From Larkinella sp. C7 (GTDB lineage: Bacteria; Bacteroidota; Bacteroidia; Cytophagales; Spirosomataceae): 64,000 nucleotides of DNA. The stretch lies in NCBI RefSeq assembly GCF_006149005.1, contig NZ_VBSL01000008.1:1-64000 (forward strand). The letters are read 5' to 3'. This document shows positions 42,818 to 51,141 of the stretch, piece after piece (the stretch's first letter is position 1; each line of letters opens with the position of its first letter). The notes beneath the pieces are model-generated. The model saw nothing but the letters and a program-made list of their open reading frames with translations, ran no database searches and was not told the DNA's origin. The position numbers and the translations under genes are program-made.

Positions 42818-44905
42818 TTAGTTCGGGGTTTCGAGCCAGACCTGCTGGGTGAAGGCCCCATTGATGGCGGCATCCCAGACTTCGACCCGCACCCACGTAC
42901 GGTTTTTGAGATTCGTGTCGAACCGGTATGCTTTTTTGCCGAAGGGCAAGGTGTTTGTTAAATCGATGCGTTCGCGATACACCTGTTTGCCGTCGCCGGA
43001 GATAATTTCGGCAAACGTCAACGGGAAGGTCCAGTTTACATTCAGGTTGATTGTTGCTTTTCCACTAGCCGGTAAGGTCAGCGTTTCGCCTGCCCCTTTG
43101 CCATTGACCGTAAAAGTGGGCAACATGACTTCCCCCGTGGTCACGAAAAATTTCCCCTGTTTCATGACGTCCAGAACCGGTTGCCAGCCCGCGCTGTAGT
43201 CGGGCAGTTTGTCCATCTGCATATAATTGACGTTCAGGTGGGCATAGGTTTCGTTTTCGGGTTCCATCGTAAAGATGTCCGATTCCGCGATGGCGTGTTT
43301 TTTGTGCCCCCAGTTCGAGTAATCGTCCAGCAAATCCAGCACCCGGCGACTCAGTCTCGGTTCCGATAAATCAGCCGGAATATTCTTCCAGGCCGCTCCG
43401 AAGAAATGGTCGGACTTAAAAAAAGCTTCTTCCTTGTATTTATCCGGATACCCCGTCGAGCCTTTGGTGCGGGCGTGGGCCGTCCAGGCCAGGCCATTTT
43501 CAGCTTCCAGCAGCTTCAGCATATCGTGCTTGTCGGCAATCCGGTAAACCTTTCCGTATTTGGGGTCTTCGGTAACAAAAGGCATGTCGGGCTTGCGCGA
43601 CATAATCCAGTACACATCCTTCGGAAAAAAAGACAGCCAGTGTCCCCCAAAAAAATTATTGGGTTCTTCGCCGGGCAGCAACAAAAAGTCCTTGTCCGAC
43701 AGCCGTTTACACTGCTCATGCAGCGCTTTCAGTTCTCGTAGCCGCAGGCTATCGGGGCCTTTGGGGTGCCCGGGACCGTGAAATTCCGCCAGGTGAACGA
43801 TATCAACCCCGTGGTCCTTGAACACCTTCACGAAGTTGGGATTTTCCGGAATAGGCTTACCCGCCAGCACCACCTTCATCGTAAATTCATTGTGAAAGTG
43901 GCTCGACATCGTTTTGTAGCCCGGCACCACCGGGTACTTGTCGTTGTGTGTGAACCGCTTCACCTCGGCCAGCGTTTCGGCGGGCTTGTCTGTACTGAGC
44001 AAACAGAAAAAGTTGAGCCGCTGCTGGGTGCCGGGGGGCGCATTCACCCAGGGTACCCACCGCCGGTCGCCCATCAAATCCTGCCGGATGCCGATGCCAA
44101 ATTCCGGAACCAGACTGCGGTACCCGGTGCCATACCACGTAAAATCGAGGTTATACGCTTCGTCCAGCGGGTAGAAATACTGGTGGGGAGCCGGAAAAAC
44201 CGCCAGCGTTCCTTTGGGGCCACTGCCCATGATGGTCCGGTATTTAACCGCCTGGGCCTTATTCGGAACGGACAGGTCGACCGGCATTTCCTGCATCCGG
44301 TTCTCCGTGTCCGACCAGGCCAGTGACGTCCAGCCGCTGCCGGTTTTGCTCACCAGACCCGCATCGTAGAGAATGGCGGTCGAGTCGACCTGCGTTGCCA
44401 TCACAGCTGCCACGTTGAACAGCGGACTGCCCTGATACACGGTAATTTCGATGGCGCCTTTGAACGATGCGGCCGCGACTTCGCCAATTCGCAGCACGGT
44501 TCGGGAGCCAACGGTGCTGACGCTGGCCGACCGTTTGGCCAGTTCAACGGCGTAGGCCTTGTGCGGCAACCGGTTGGTTTTATCGAAAAAAATGTTCCAG
44601 CCGTTCTGTGAGACCAAATCCCGCTTGCCCACCGTGAGCACGAAAGCCGGGTTCAGGTCGGTGGCTATGTTGCTAAACTTCCCGACCTTCGAAAGTTGAA
44701 TGTGGCTGAAAAGTGGCTTATCGGCGGCCAGGTTAATTACCAGCCGCCCTTTCTCTTTACCCGCAGCGGGCCAGGTCACCACCAGGTCACTCCCCTGCTG
44801 CGAAACCGTTGTGGGGCCACTTTTGGTAAATTTCGACCAATCGACCGGTACCTGAGCGCGGGCCACTGCGCCCAGAAAGACAAACAGGAAAAGAAAGTAT
44901 CTCAT
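42818..44905 (-). CDS. Exported PHP-like protein, unknown substrate
   Basis: A 695-residue protein with signal peptide (ending 'AVARAQV'). The N-terminal 320 residues are beta-rich ('FSHIQLSKVGKFSNIATDL', 'LFNVAAVMATQVDSTAILYD') and resemble carbohydrate-binding or sandwich domains. The middle (about 340-560) has His/Asp/Glu clusters of the PHP-type metal barrel: 'SSHFHNEFTM', 'VHLAEFHGPG', 'LLLPGEEPNN', 'LAWTAHARTKGS', 'HKKHAIAESDIF'. A C-terminal sandwich ends 'VRVEVWDAAINGAFTQQVWL'. The assignment as PHP is by pattern only. 18 bp upstream of the ThuA/cupredoxin gene; a hydrolase acting on a sugar or ester is the simplest guess. Confidence 0.6.
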   Translation of the reverse strand: MRYFLFLFVFLGAVARAQVPVDWSKFTKSGPTTVSQQGSDLVVTWPAAGKEKGRLVINLAADKPLFSHIQLSKVGKFSNIATDLNPAFVLTVGKRDLVSQNGWNIFFDKTNRLPHKAYAVELAKRSASVSTVGSRTVLRIGEVAAASFKGAIEITVYQGSPLFNVAAVMATQVDSTAILYDAGLVSKTGSGWTSLAWSDTENRMQEMPVDLSVPNKAQAVKYRTIMGSGPKGTLAVFPAPHQYFYPLDEAYNLDFTWYGTGYRSLVPEFGIGIRQDLMGDRRWVPWVNAPPGTQQRLNFFCLLSTDKPAETLAEVKRFTHNDKYPVVPGYKTMSSHFHNEFTMKVVLAGKPIPENPNFVKVFKDHGVDIVHLAEFHGPGHPKGPDSLRLRELKALHEQCKRLSDKDFLLLPGEEPNNFFGGHWLSFFPKDVYWIMSRKPDMPFVTEDPKYGKVYRIADKHDMLKLLEAENGLAWTAHARTKGSTGYPDKYKEEAFFKSDHFFGAAWKNIPADLSEPRLSRRVLDLLDDYSNWGHKKHAIAESDIFTMEPENETYAHLNVNYMQMDKLPDYSAGWQPVLDVMKQGKFFVTTGEVMLPTFTVNGKGAGETLTLPASGKATINLNVNWTFPLTFAEIISGDGKQVYRERIDLTNTLPFGKKAYRFDTNLKNRTWVRVEVWDAAINGAFTQQVWLETPN

Positions 44906-45134
44906 TGAATCGAGGCTAAGTACTTAGTAAAAAATAGTTTATAGTTTACGGTTTATAGTTTCTGAGTCAACTCATCAACATAGTCCCGGTTCGTTTAAAC
45001 CATAAGCTAAAAGCGATTAACGATTTACTCTGTATAGGTTGTTGGTGACTATCAAAACACTAAGTACAAAGGTTCACAACCAAAACCGGCGATTCCGAAC
45101 CTTTGTCGCTTAGTAGGCATTACCAACCAATCTA

Positions 45135-45869
45135 TTACAAAGTAATTTTCTGTACCGGGGTATAGATCATGTCTTCTACACCCGTAATTTTCAAGCCAAT
45201 GCGGGCAAACACATACCCTTGTGACGGAACCAGCGCGGGCAGTTCGCCCGTGGTCAGGCTCACATTGGCCAGGTCCTTGATGTCGGCACCGGCCAGGTCG
45301 GCTTTGTTCAGGCTATTGCCCGCATCGACAAACTGGGTTTTGTTAACGTACAACGAAACCCGCTCGACCGTCTTGCCATTGGCCGCATCGGTAATCACTT
45401 TTTCGAGAGAAACACTACCGGTTATTTTCCGGGCATTGTTCGAAATTTTCGGGTTTCGAAGCATGTAATAAGGCACCACCTCGATGTCCATCGCTTGGCT
45501 GCCCTGAATCTTGATGTCCAGACTATCCGGGGTATTAGCGGCTGTTCGTTTCCAGAGAAAAGGCCCCTGTCCGTTGGGAACAATCAGTTTGTAGTCGCCG
45601 TCGAAAAGCAGCGACGAGAAGGTGCCGTCCTGTTTGATCGGTATCCGGATCGAACTGCGGTTGTTATACGCTTTCTGCCAGAGTTCCAGAAAAACCGGAA
45701 AATCGGAGTTGTTGGCCACCGCAACGTTGGCACTTTGGATCAGCAGGGGTTCACCCTTGTACACAATCCGCCCTTCAAACGTGGATTTGGGCGGTTCGAA
45801 ATTGTCTAGTTCGCACCCGGTCAGACCGACCAGCAGCAGAAGGACAAGGTAAATGAGGGAGATTTTCAT
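45135..45869 (-). CDS. DUF3823 surface lipoprotein
   Basis: A 244-residue lipoprotein with lipobox 'VGLTGC' (Cys 19) and the DUF3823 N-terminal pattern 'ELDNFEPPKSTFEGRIVYKG'. It has two Ig-like beta-sandwich domains ('GTFSSLLFDGDYKLIVPNGQ', 'DIEVVPYYMLRNPKI', 'TGELPALVPSQGYVFARIGL'). DUF3823 proteins lie directly after SusD in many Bacteroidota loci and probably assist the glycan-binding complex at the surface. Separated from SusD by a 62-bp gap that contains a strong hairpin. Confidence 0.92.
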   Translation of the reverse strand: MKISLIYLVLLLLVGLTGCELDNFEPPKSTFEGRIVYKGEPLLIQSANVAVANNSDFPVFLELWQKAYNNRSSIRIPIKQDGTFSSLLFDGDYKLIVPNGQGPFLWKRTAANTPDSLDIKIQGSQAMDIEVVPYYMLRNPKISNNARKITGSVSLEKVITDAANGKTVERVSLYVNKTQFVDAGNSLNKADLAGADIKDLANVSLTTGELPALVPSQGYVFARIGLKITGVEDMIYTPVQKITL

Positions 45870-45887
45870 GGCTTTAAGTAGGTCGCG

Positions 45888-45925
45888 GGGCGGAGCGAAA
45901 TACCAGGCGGTATTTCGCTCCGCCC
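45888..45925 (-). other. Intra-operon stem-loop between SusD and DUF3823 genes
   Basis: GGGCGGAGCGAAATACC (45888-45904), a 4-base loop, and its exact complement (45909-45925) give a 17-bp perfect stem. There is no T-run on the minus strand, so it is not a normal terminator. Its place 6 bp after the SusD stop suggests an RNA processing or stabilising element that sets the SusC/SusD level above downstream genes. Confidence 0.7.
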
Positions 45926-45931
45926 ATTCGC

Positions 45932-47800
45932 TTATTGGTTAGGGTTACGGACAATCGTAGGGTTATTATTGATAATGGCATCCGTGATTCGCGAGTAGTA
46001 GTTGCCCAATCGGAAAACGTGGCTTTGCGTTACCCGGCCCGACAGCACCTTCCGGAACACCCATTTATTGTGGTTGGCCCCACCGGGATTATACACCTTG
46101 TACGGCCAGAGGCTATAGACCCGCGTACTGGGTTCGGTGGCCTTGCCGGGCTGGGTGGTCAGGTCGGAGTTGCTGCCGTCCCAGACGACATGGGCAAGGC
46201 GCCACCGCTTCATATCCCAGAGGAGGTGGTTTTCGTAGGCCAGTTCCACTTTGCGCTCGTGAACGATCCGGTCGAACGTGACTTCGCCCGGGGTGAGGGC
46301 TTTGGTTAGGCCTGCCCGGTCGCGCACCTGTTTCAGATAACCGGCGGCCACCGCATTCTGCCCCAGTTCAAAAGCAGCTTCGGCGGCATTGAGCAGCACT
46401 TCGGCGTAGCGATAGCGCACGTTCCAGACCTCGCTCTGTGTTCCAATCTGGCCCGAACCCGTTACGGGGTCATTGTATTTCCGCATGTAAAAACCGCCCT
46501 GAGCCGAGCCATCGTAGCCGTCGATGGGTCCTGACAAACCCACCACCTGCACCGAAACCCCGTTGACCGCCTTAAGTTGGCCCAATTGGTCGCCCGACAG
46601 AATGCTGCCATTGGCCAACACCAGCCCGGCGAAGATATCGATAGGCCGGTTTTTGAAGATCGCCCCCGGCACCAGCACCGTTCCCTGCAAACGCGGGTCG
46701 CGGTCGGCGAAGAGGTCTTCGGGCTTATCGTAGTAAATATAGTCGTTTGGGTTGCCCTTATTGATGGCTAAAGGCGCAAACGAGTTGTCTAATTTTTCGA
46801 ACGACTGCACCAGGTTGAGCGAAGGGTTCAGACGTCCCCCGCGTTCGCCTTCTTCGGTGATGGCGCGGGGCTGATTGTCGAGCGCAAAGCTGTGAATCTT
46901 ACCACTTTGCAGCTTGTAATCTTCGACAAATATGACCTCCGGGTTATTGGCTTTGTCCAGAAAAATATTGGCAAAATTGGTGGAGAGGTCGGGTGCTTTC
47001 TGATAGAGTGCATACTGCCCGGAGGTAATCAACTCCTGAGCCGACGTCAGAGCGGTTTGGAAATAGGCGTTTGCCTTGGTAGCCGGAATGCCCACTTCGC
47101 CGTTCGGCAGCGAAACCGTTGGCGTATTGACTCCGTATTTAGCGATGGAACCGGCGTAGAGCGCAGCCCGGACCTTCGAAGCCAGAGCCAGCCCGTAGGT
47201 AGCGCGGGATTTTTCATTGGGGGTTTTCGGCAGAATCGATTTGATGGCCTCAAACTCGCTGATCACGAAATCATACACCTCCGACTCTTTGGCGCGGGGT
47301 TTACGGAGGTAACTCGCATCCCCGCTGTAATCGTAGGTCAGCGACTCGGTAACCAACGGCACACCACCCATCCGTTTGACTAACTCAAAATACGCATTGG
47401 CCCGCAGAAACCGGCCTTCGGCTGCGAACCGGGCCTTGTCGGCCGCACTCAGCCGGGTAGCGGCATTGACCCGCTCGATGAACAGGTTGATTTCGCGGAT
47501 GTAGCCATAGTCCCAGAGGTTCCAGTCGTCGTAGCTGTATTCCCGGTTTTGATGCCGCCCGTAGTCGCCCGAGGCAAAAGCCTCATCGAAGCTGGCCATG
47601 ATTCCAAAATTAGCGGGTTCGACCAGGTCGGGAATGCGGTTATACAGATCCGTTGCCGCCGACAACACCAGCCGGGGGTCACTATAGACCTCATCGACCA
47701 GCAGAATGTTGGTGGACTTGATATTCAGGAATTCAGCATCTTCCTTGCAGCCGGTCGTTAACGAAAAGAGAGCGACGAGCGATAAAATAGTTTTCTTCAT
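45932..47800 (-). CDS. SusD/RagB family nutrient-binding lipoprotein
   Basis: A 622-residue surface lipoprotein with lipobox 'LTTGC' (Cys 18). SusD features: TPR-like helices ('VLSAATDLYNRIPDLVEPAN', 'GYIREINLFIERVNAATRLS', 'AAEGRFLRANAYFELVKRMG'), 'VPLVTESLTYDYSGDASYLR' and a C-terminal 'YRYAEVLLNAAEAAFELGQN' followed by 'ERKVELAYENHLLWDMKRW' and 'LWPYKVY'. It forms the lid of the SusC channel and binds the incoming glycan or other ligand. Starts 12 bp after the SusC stop. Confidence 0.97.
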   Translation of the reverse strand: MKKTILSLVALFSLTTGCKEDAEFLNIKSTNILLVDEVYSDPRLVLSAATDLYNRIPDLVEPANFGIMASFDEAFASGDYGRHQNREYSYDDWNLWDYGYIREINLFIERVNAATRLSAADKARFAAEGRFLRANAYFELVKRMGGVPLVTESLTYDYSGDASYLRKPRAKESEVYDFVISEFEAIKSILPKTPNEKSRATYGLALASKVRAALYAGSIAKYGVNTPTVSLPNGEVGIPATKANAYFQTALTSAQELITSGQYALYQKAPDLSTNFANIFLDKANNPEVIFVEDYKLQSGKIHSFALDNQPRAITEEGERGGRLNPSLNLVQSFEKLDNSFAPLAINKGNPNDYIYYDKPEDLFADRDPRLQGTVLVPGAIFKNRPIDIFAGLVLANGSILSGDQLGQLKAVNGVSVQVVGLSGPIDGYDGSAQGGFYMRKYNDPVTGSGQIGTQSEVWNVRYRYAEVLLNAAEAAFELGQNAVAAGYLKQVRDRAGLTKALTPGEVTFDRIVHERKVELAYENHLLWDMKRWRLAHVVWDGSNSDLTTQPGKATEPSTRVYSLWPYKVYNPGGANHNKWVFRKVLSGRVTQSHVFRLGNYYSRITDAIINNNPTIVRNPNQ

Positions 47801-47812
47801 GGCAGGGTCGGT

Positions 47813-50800
47813 TTAGAAGCTCAGGTTCAGGCCAAAATTGAACAGTTTGGTTTGCGGGTATTGCAGCCCGTTTTCGTCCTGCACTTCGGGGTCGATGCCG
47901 TAGGGGTGGGTGTTGTCAATGGAGAACAGGTTGTAGGTGTTCACAAACAGACGGGCCTTCTGGATCTTCACTTTCTGGGTCAGCAGCGCCGGCAGGGTAT
48001 AGCCCAGTTCCATCGTCCGGTTGCGCAGGTAACTGATATTCAGGAGCCACCAGGTCGAATTTTTATTGATGTTGCTGTGTCCGGTATCGTTGTAGCGAAG
48101 GGGGATTTCGGTACCGGCAATCCACGGACTATCCGGGTTGAGCGGATCGGCCCGGCGCCAGCGGTCATCGAAAAGCAGGCGCGGCACATTCCCGGTGTTC
48201 TGGTAGGCGTTGCGCTGCTCAAACTGCCGGTTGATGGCCATCATCGTGCCGCCGGAGAAATCCATTGCAAAATCAAAGCCTTTGTATTGCAGGGTGAAGT
48301 TCAGACCACCCGACAGAATGGGTGTATTGTTGATGCCGTAGCCAATGGGCCGTTCGTCGCGGCTGTTGATGACCCCATCGTTGTTCTGATCGCGGTAAAT
48401 CAAATCGCCCGGAATCATGGTCCGGTTGCCCTGTCCGTCGTTGTTGACCACGTAGTTGTTGATCTCTTCCTGCGACTGAAACTGACCGACGGCTTCATAT
48501 CCCCAGAAAATGTTGCTCCAGCGGTTTTCCAGCGATTCACGGTATTCGAGCAGCGAGTTGCCGTAGCGCGGATTGTAGGGACTCAGGAACCGGTTCCGGG
48601 CGTAGGAAATGTTGGCACCGATGGTGAACCGGACGCCCCGGATGTCGCCATTATACACCAGCGAGGCTTCGCCACCAACCACGGCATCGCGCTCCAGGTT
48701 CTCCTGCGGCAGGGCGTAGCCCAGTTCGCTGGGTACAAACACGTCGCTCTTCACGGCGGGCAACCCGTCGCGCACCCGCCGGAAATAATCGAGCGTACCC
48801 GTGATTTTGTTGTTCAGCAGCGAGAAATCCACCCCGATGTCAGTCACTTTGGCCTTCAGCCACGAAATCCGGTCGAAGGCAATCCCCCGGTCGCGGGCCG
48901 CAACGGTCGTTGTTCCCGACATGATGCCCACGCCGGTGTTGTAGTTGTAGCCAGGATTGTAGGCAAAGGCGTCGAGGTCCGCGTTGTTGGGTCGGACGTT
49001 ATCATCACCCAGCATCCCGTAGGACGCCCTCAGTTTGAGGTCATTCAGGAAGGCCCCGTCGTTGGTCCATGCCTTAAAGAAAGGTTCCTCGGTAATTCGC
49101 CAGGCCATGGAAACCGATGGGAAGGTGCCCCAGCGTTTGGTGGGGGAGAATTTCCAGGAGGCATCGCGCCGGGCGGCCACTTCCAGGAAGTATTTGTCGG
49201 CGTATCCATAATTCACCCGGCCGATGTAACCGACTCTGGCCTGCGTGAAGTCGGCATCATTGTAAGCGACAATATCGGCAAACTGCATCACGGGCAACGA
49301 ATTGGTTTTGGGCACGGTACGAGCCTCTACGTTCCGTTCGCGCTTCTTGAGCCGCTCGGTCAGGGCAATGGCATTGATGGAGTGCTTGCCAAAGGTGTTG
49401 GTATACAGAAGTTGCAACTGCCCGATATTTTCGTCAATCTTGTTTACCACCCGCTGCCGGTACGGATTCTGGCTGCCTCCCGTCCGGTTATACTGCTGGG
49501 TGGTTGGGTTGTAGGTGTAGGTATCGTAAGTATACTCAAACACCTCACGTTGCGAATCCCGGAACATGTACGAATACAAGCCCTTGACCGACAAGCCTTT
49601 GATGGGTGTCTGGTATTCGACCGTAGCCTGCGGGGTTATCGACGAATAGACTTCTTTGAGAAAACCCGACCGCGCGTAGTTGAGGTAGCCCCAGTTGGAG
49701 GCCGGATTGCTGATCGTATTGATGTAATCGGGGTTATCGTTGGCGTAGGGGCGTTCGCCGGGCCGGTTGCGGAGAATGGCAAATTTGGGCGCCACATAAT
49801 CGTCGCCACCCGGCACCCCTGGATTTTCGCGGGTTTCCTGCCGCCCGGCAATTGTCAGTCCGACTTTAATCCGGTCCGTAACCCGGACGTCGATGTTCGA
49901 CTGAATATTGGAACGATTGAATATAAACTCACGACCCATCACCGAATTCTGGTCCAGGCGGGTAGCGGAGATGTAGTAATTGATCCGGTCCGAGCCACCA
50001 CTGGCACTCAGGTTGATGTTCGACTGGGGCGAGTTGGGCTGAATAATGAAATCATACCAGTCAAAGCTCTGGTAACCGTATTCGGTGCCGGCTTTATACT
50101 TGTCTAATTCAGCCTGGGTGATGGCTGTAGTGCCGTTGCGGTTTACTTCGGCTTCGGCTTTGCCCAGGTTCCATTCATAGGCGTTCACAACCGTCGGAAA
50201 CCGGGTCCAGTTCTGAAAACCGTAGTAAGCGTCCAGGTTGATGGTGCTTTTCTGCCCAACGACCCCGCGTTTGGTGGTCACGATAATCACGCCATTGGCC
50301 GCCCGTGAGCCGTAGATGGAAGCAGAGGCATCTTTCAGAACGGTAATGGTTTCGACGTCGTTCGGCGAGAGGTTATCAAACTGGGTTTTGTCTTTCGGCA
50401 CCCCGTCGATGATGAACAGGGGATTGCCACCCATGTTCCGGATCTGAATGTTGGCAGCCGCACCCGGCCGGCCATCGGCTTGACGGAACTGCACGCCCGG
50501 AATCTTACCGGCCAGCGTTCCGGTAACAGTAGCCGCATGAACCCGCCCCACATCGCGCGACGTTACGGCCGAGATGGCCCCCGTTATCGATTCTTTTTTC
50601 TGGGTGCCATACCCCACGACGACAACCTCCTGCAATCCTTTGGAATCAGGGTCGATGGTAACGTTCAGCGTGGACTGATTCCCGATGGGTACTTCTTTCG
50701 AAAGATAACCAATAAACGAGACGACCAGCGTGCCGTTCGTCTGGTCGGCCGGAATCGGGAGACTGTACATACCCTCGGCATTGGCTGAAGTACCGGTTGT

Positions 50801-50962
50801 GGTACCTTTCAAAAGAATGGTAGCTCCCGGCAGCACCTCCCCTTTGTCACCCGTAATCTTTCCTGTCAGGGTACGTTGCTGCGCCAGCGCAGGCATCCCA
50901 ACCAGAAGAAGCAGCAAGAACCCAGGCAGGCAAATTGCCTTCATGATGGAAATGTTCTTCAT
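47813..50962 (-). CDS. SusC/RagA TonB-linked outer membrane transporter
   Basis: About 1049 residues from MKNISIMKAI (50962); the frame extends upstream to 51022 without signal features. Signal peptide to 'MPALAQ', carboxypeptidase-like extension ('TLTGKITGDKGEVLPGATIL', residues 30-110), the linker 'LQEVVVVGYGTQKKESITGA', the plug domain ('TLAGKIPGVQFRQADGRPGA', 'LKDASASIYGSRAANGVIIV') and a beta-barrel ending 'YPQTKLFNFGLNLSF'. It imports a ligand too large for porins, powered by TonB. First gene of the minus-strand cluster; divergent from the hybrid regulator. The substrate cannot be read from the sequence. Confidence 0.97.
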   Translation of the reverse strand: MKNISIMKAICLPGFLLLLLVGMPALAQQRTLTGKITGDKGEVLPGATILLKGTTTGTSANAEGMYSLPIPADQTNGTLVVSFIGYLSKEVPIGNQSTLNVTIDPDSKGLQEVVVVGYGTQKKESITGAISAVTSRDVGRVHAATVTGTLAGKIPGVQFRQADGRPGAAANIQIRNMGGNPLFIIDGVPKDKTQFDNLSPNDVETITVLKDASASIYGSRAANGVIIVTTKRGVVGQKSTINLDAYYGFQNWTRFPTVVNAYEWNLGKAEAEVNRNGTTAITQAELDKYKAGTEYGYQSFDWYDFIIQPNSPQSNINLSASGGSDRINYYISATRLDQNSVMGREFIFNRSNIQSNIDVRVTDRIKVGLTIAGRQETRENPGVPGGDDYVAPKFAILRNRPGERPYANDNPDYINTISNPASNWGYLNYARSGFLKEVYSSITPQATVEYQTPIKGLSVKGLYSYMFRDSQREVFEYTYDTYTYNPTTQQYNRTGGSQNPYRQRVVNKIDENIGQLQLLYTNTFGKHSINAIALTERLKKRERNVEARTVPKTNSLPVMQFADIVAYNDADFTQARVGYIGRVNYGYADKYFLEVAARRDASWKFSPTKRWGTFPSVSMAWRITEEPFFKAWTNDGAFLNDLKLRASYGMLGDDNVRPNNADLDAFAYNPGYNYNTGVGIMSGTTTVAARDRGIAFDRISWLKAKVTDIGVDFSLLNNKITGTLDYFRRVRDGLPAVKSDVFVPSELGYALPQENLERDAVVGGEASLVYNGDIRGVRFTIGANISYARNRFLSPYNPRYGNSLLEYRESLENRWSNIFWGYEAVGQFQSQEEINNYVVNNDGQGNRTMIPGDLIYRDQNNDGVINSRDERPIGYGINNTPILSGGLNFTLQYKGFDFAMDFSGGTMMAINRQFEQRNAYQNTGNVPRLLFDDRWRRADPLNPDSPWIAGTEIPLRYNDTGHSNINKNSTWWLLNISYLRNRTMELGYTLPALLTQKVKIQKARLFVNTYNLFSIDNTHPYGIDPEVQDENGLQYPQTKLFNFGLNLSF

Positions 50963-51141
50963 AGAAATGAATTTAATTAGAGGATTTTGTGAGGAATAGG
51001 CATCTCCTTTGTAATCTGGCATAATTCAAAGGAATGATTTTGCAATTATAAGAAGTAGAGAACGGCGTCATCTTTACTTTTGATCAATTAACCAGGACAG
51101 TTGTTCAATTTTTGCCTGTTAATATCCTATTCTGAAGAATT

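Noticed and set aside
47852-50107. 751-codon open frame on the plus strand opposite SusC
   Set aside because: It lies entirely antisense to a well-conserved SusC gene and has no recognisable domain; long antisense frames are expected from GC-rich third positions.
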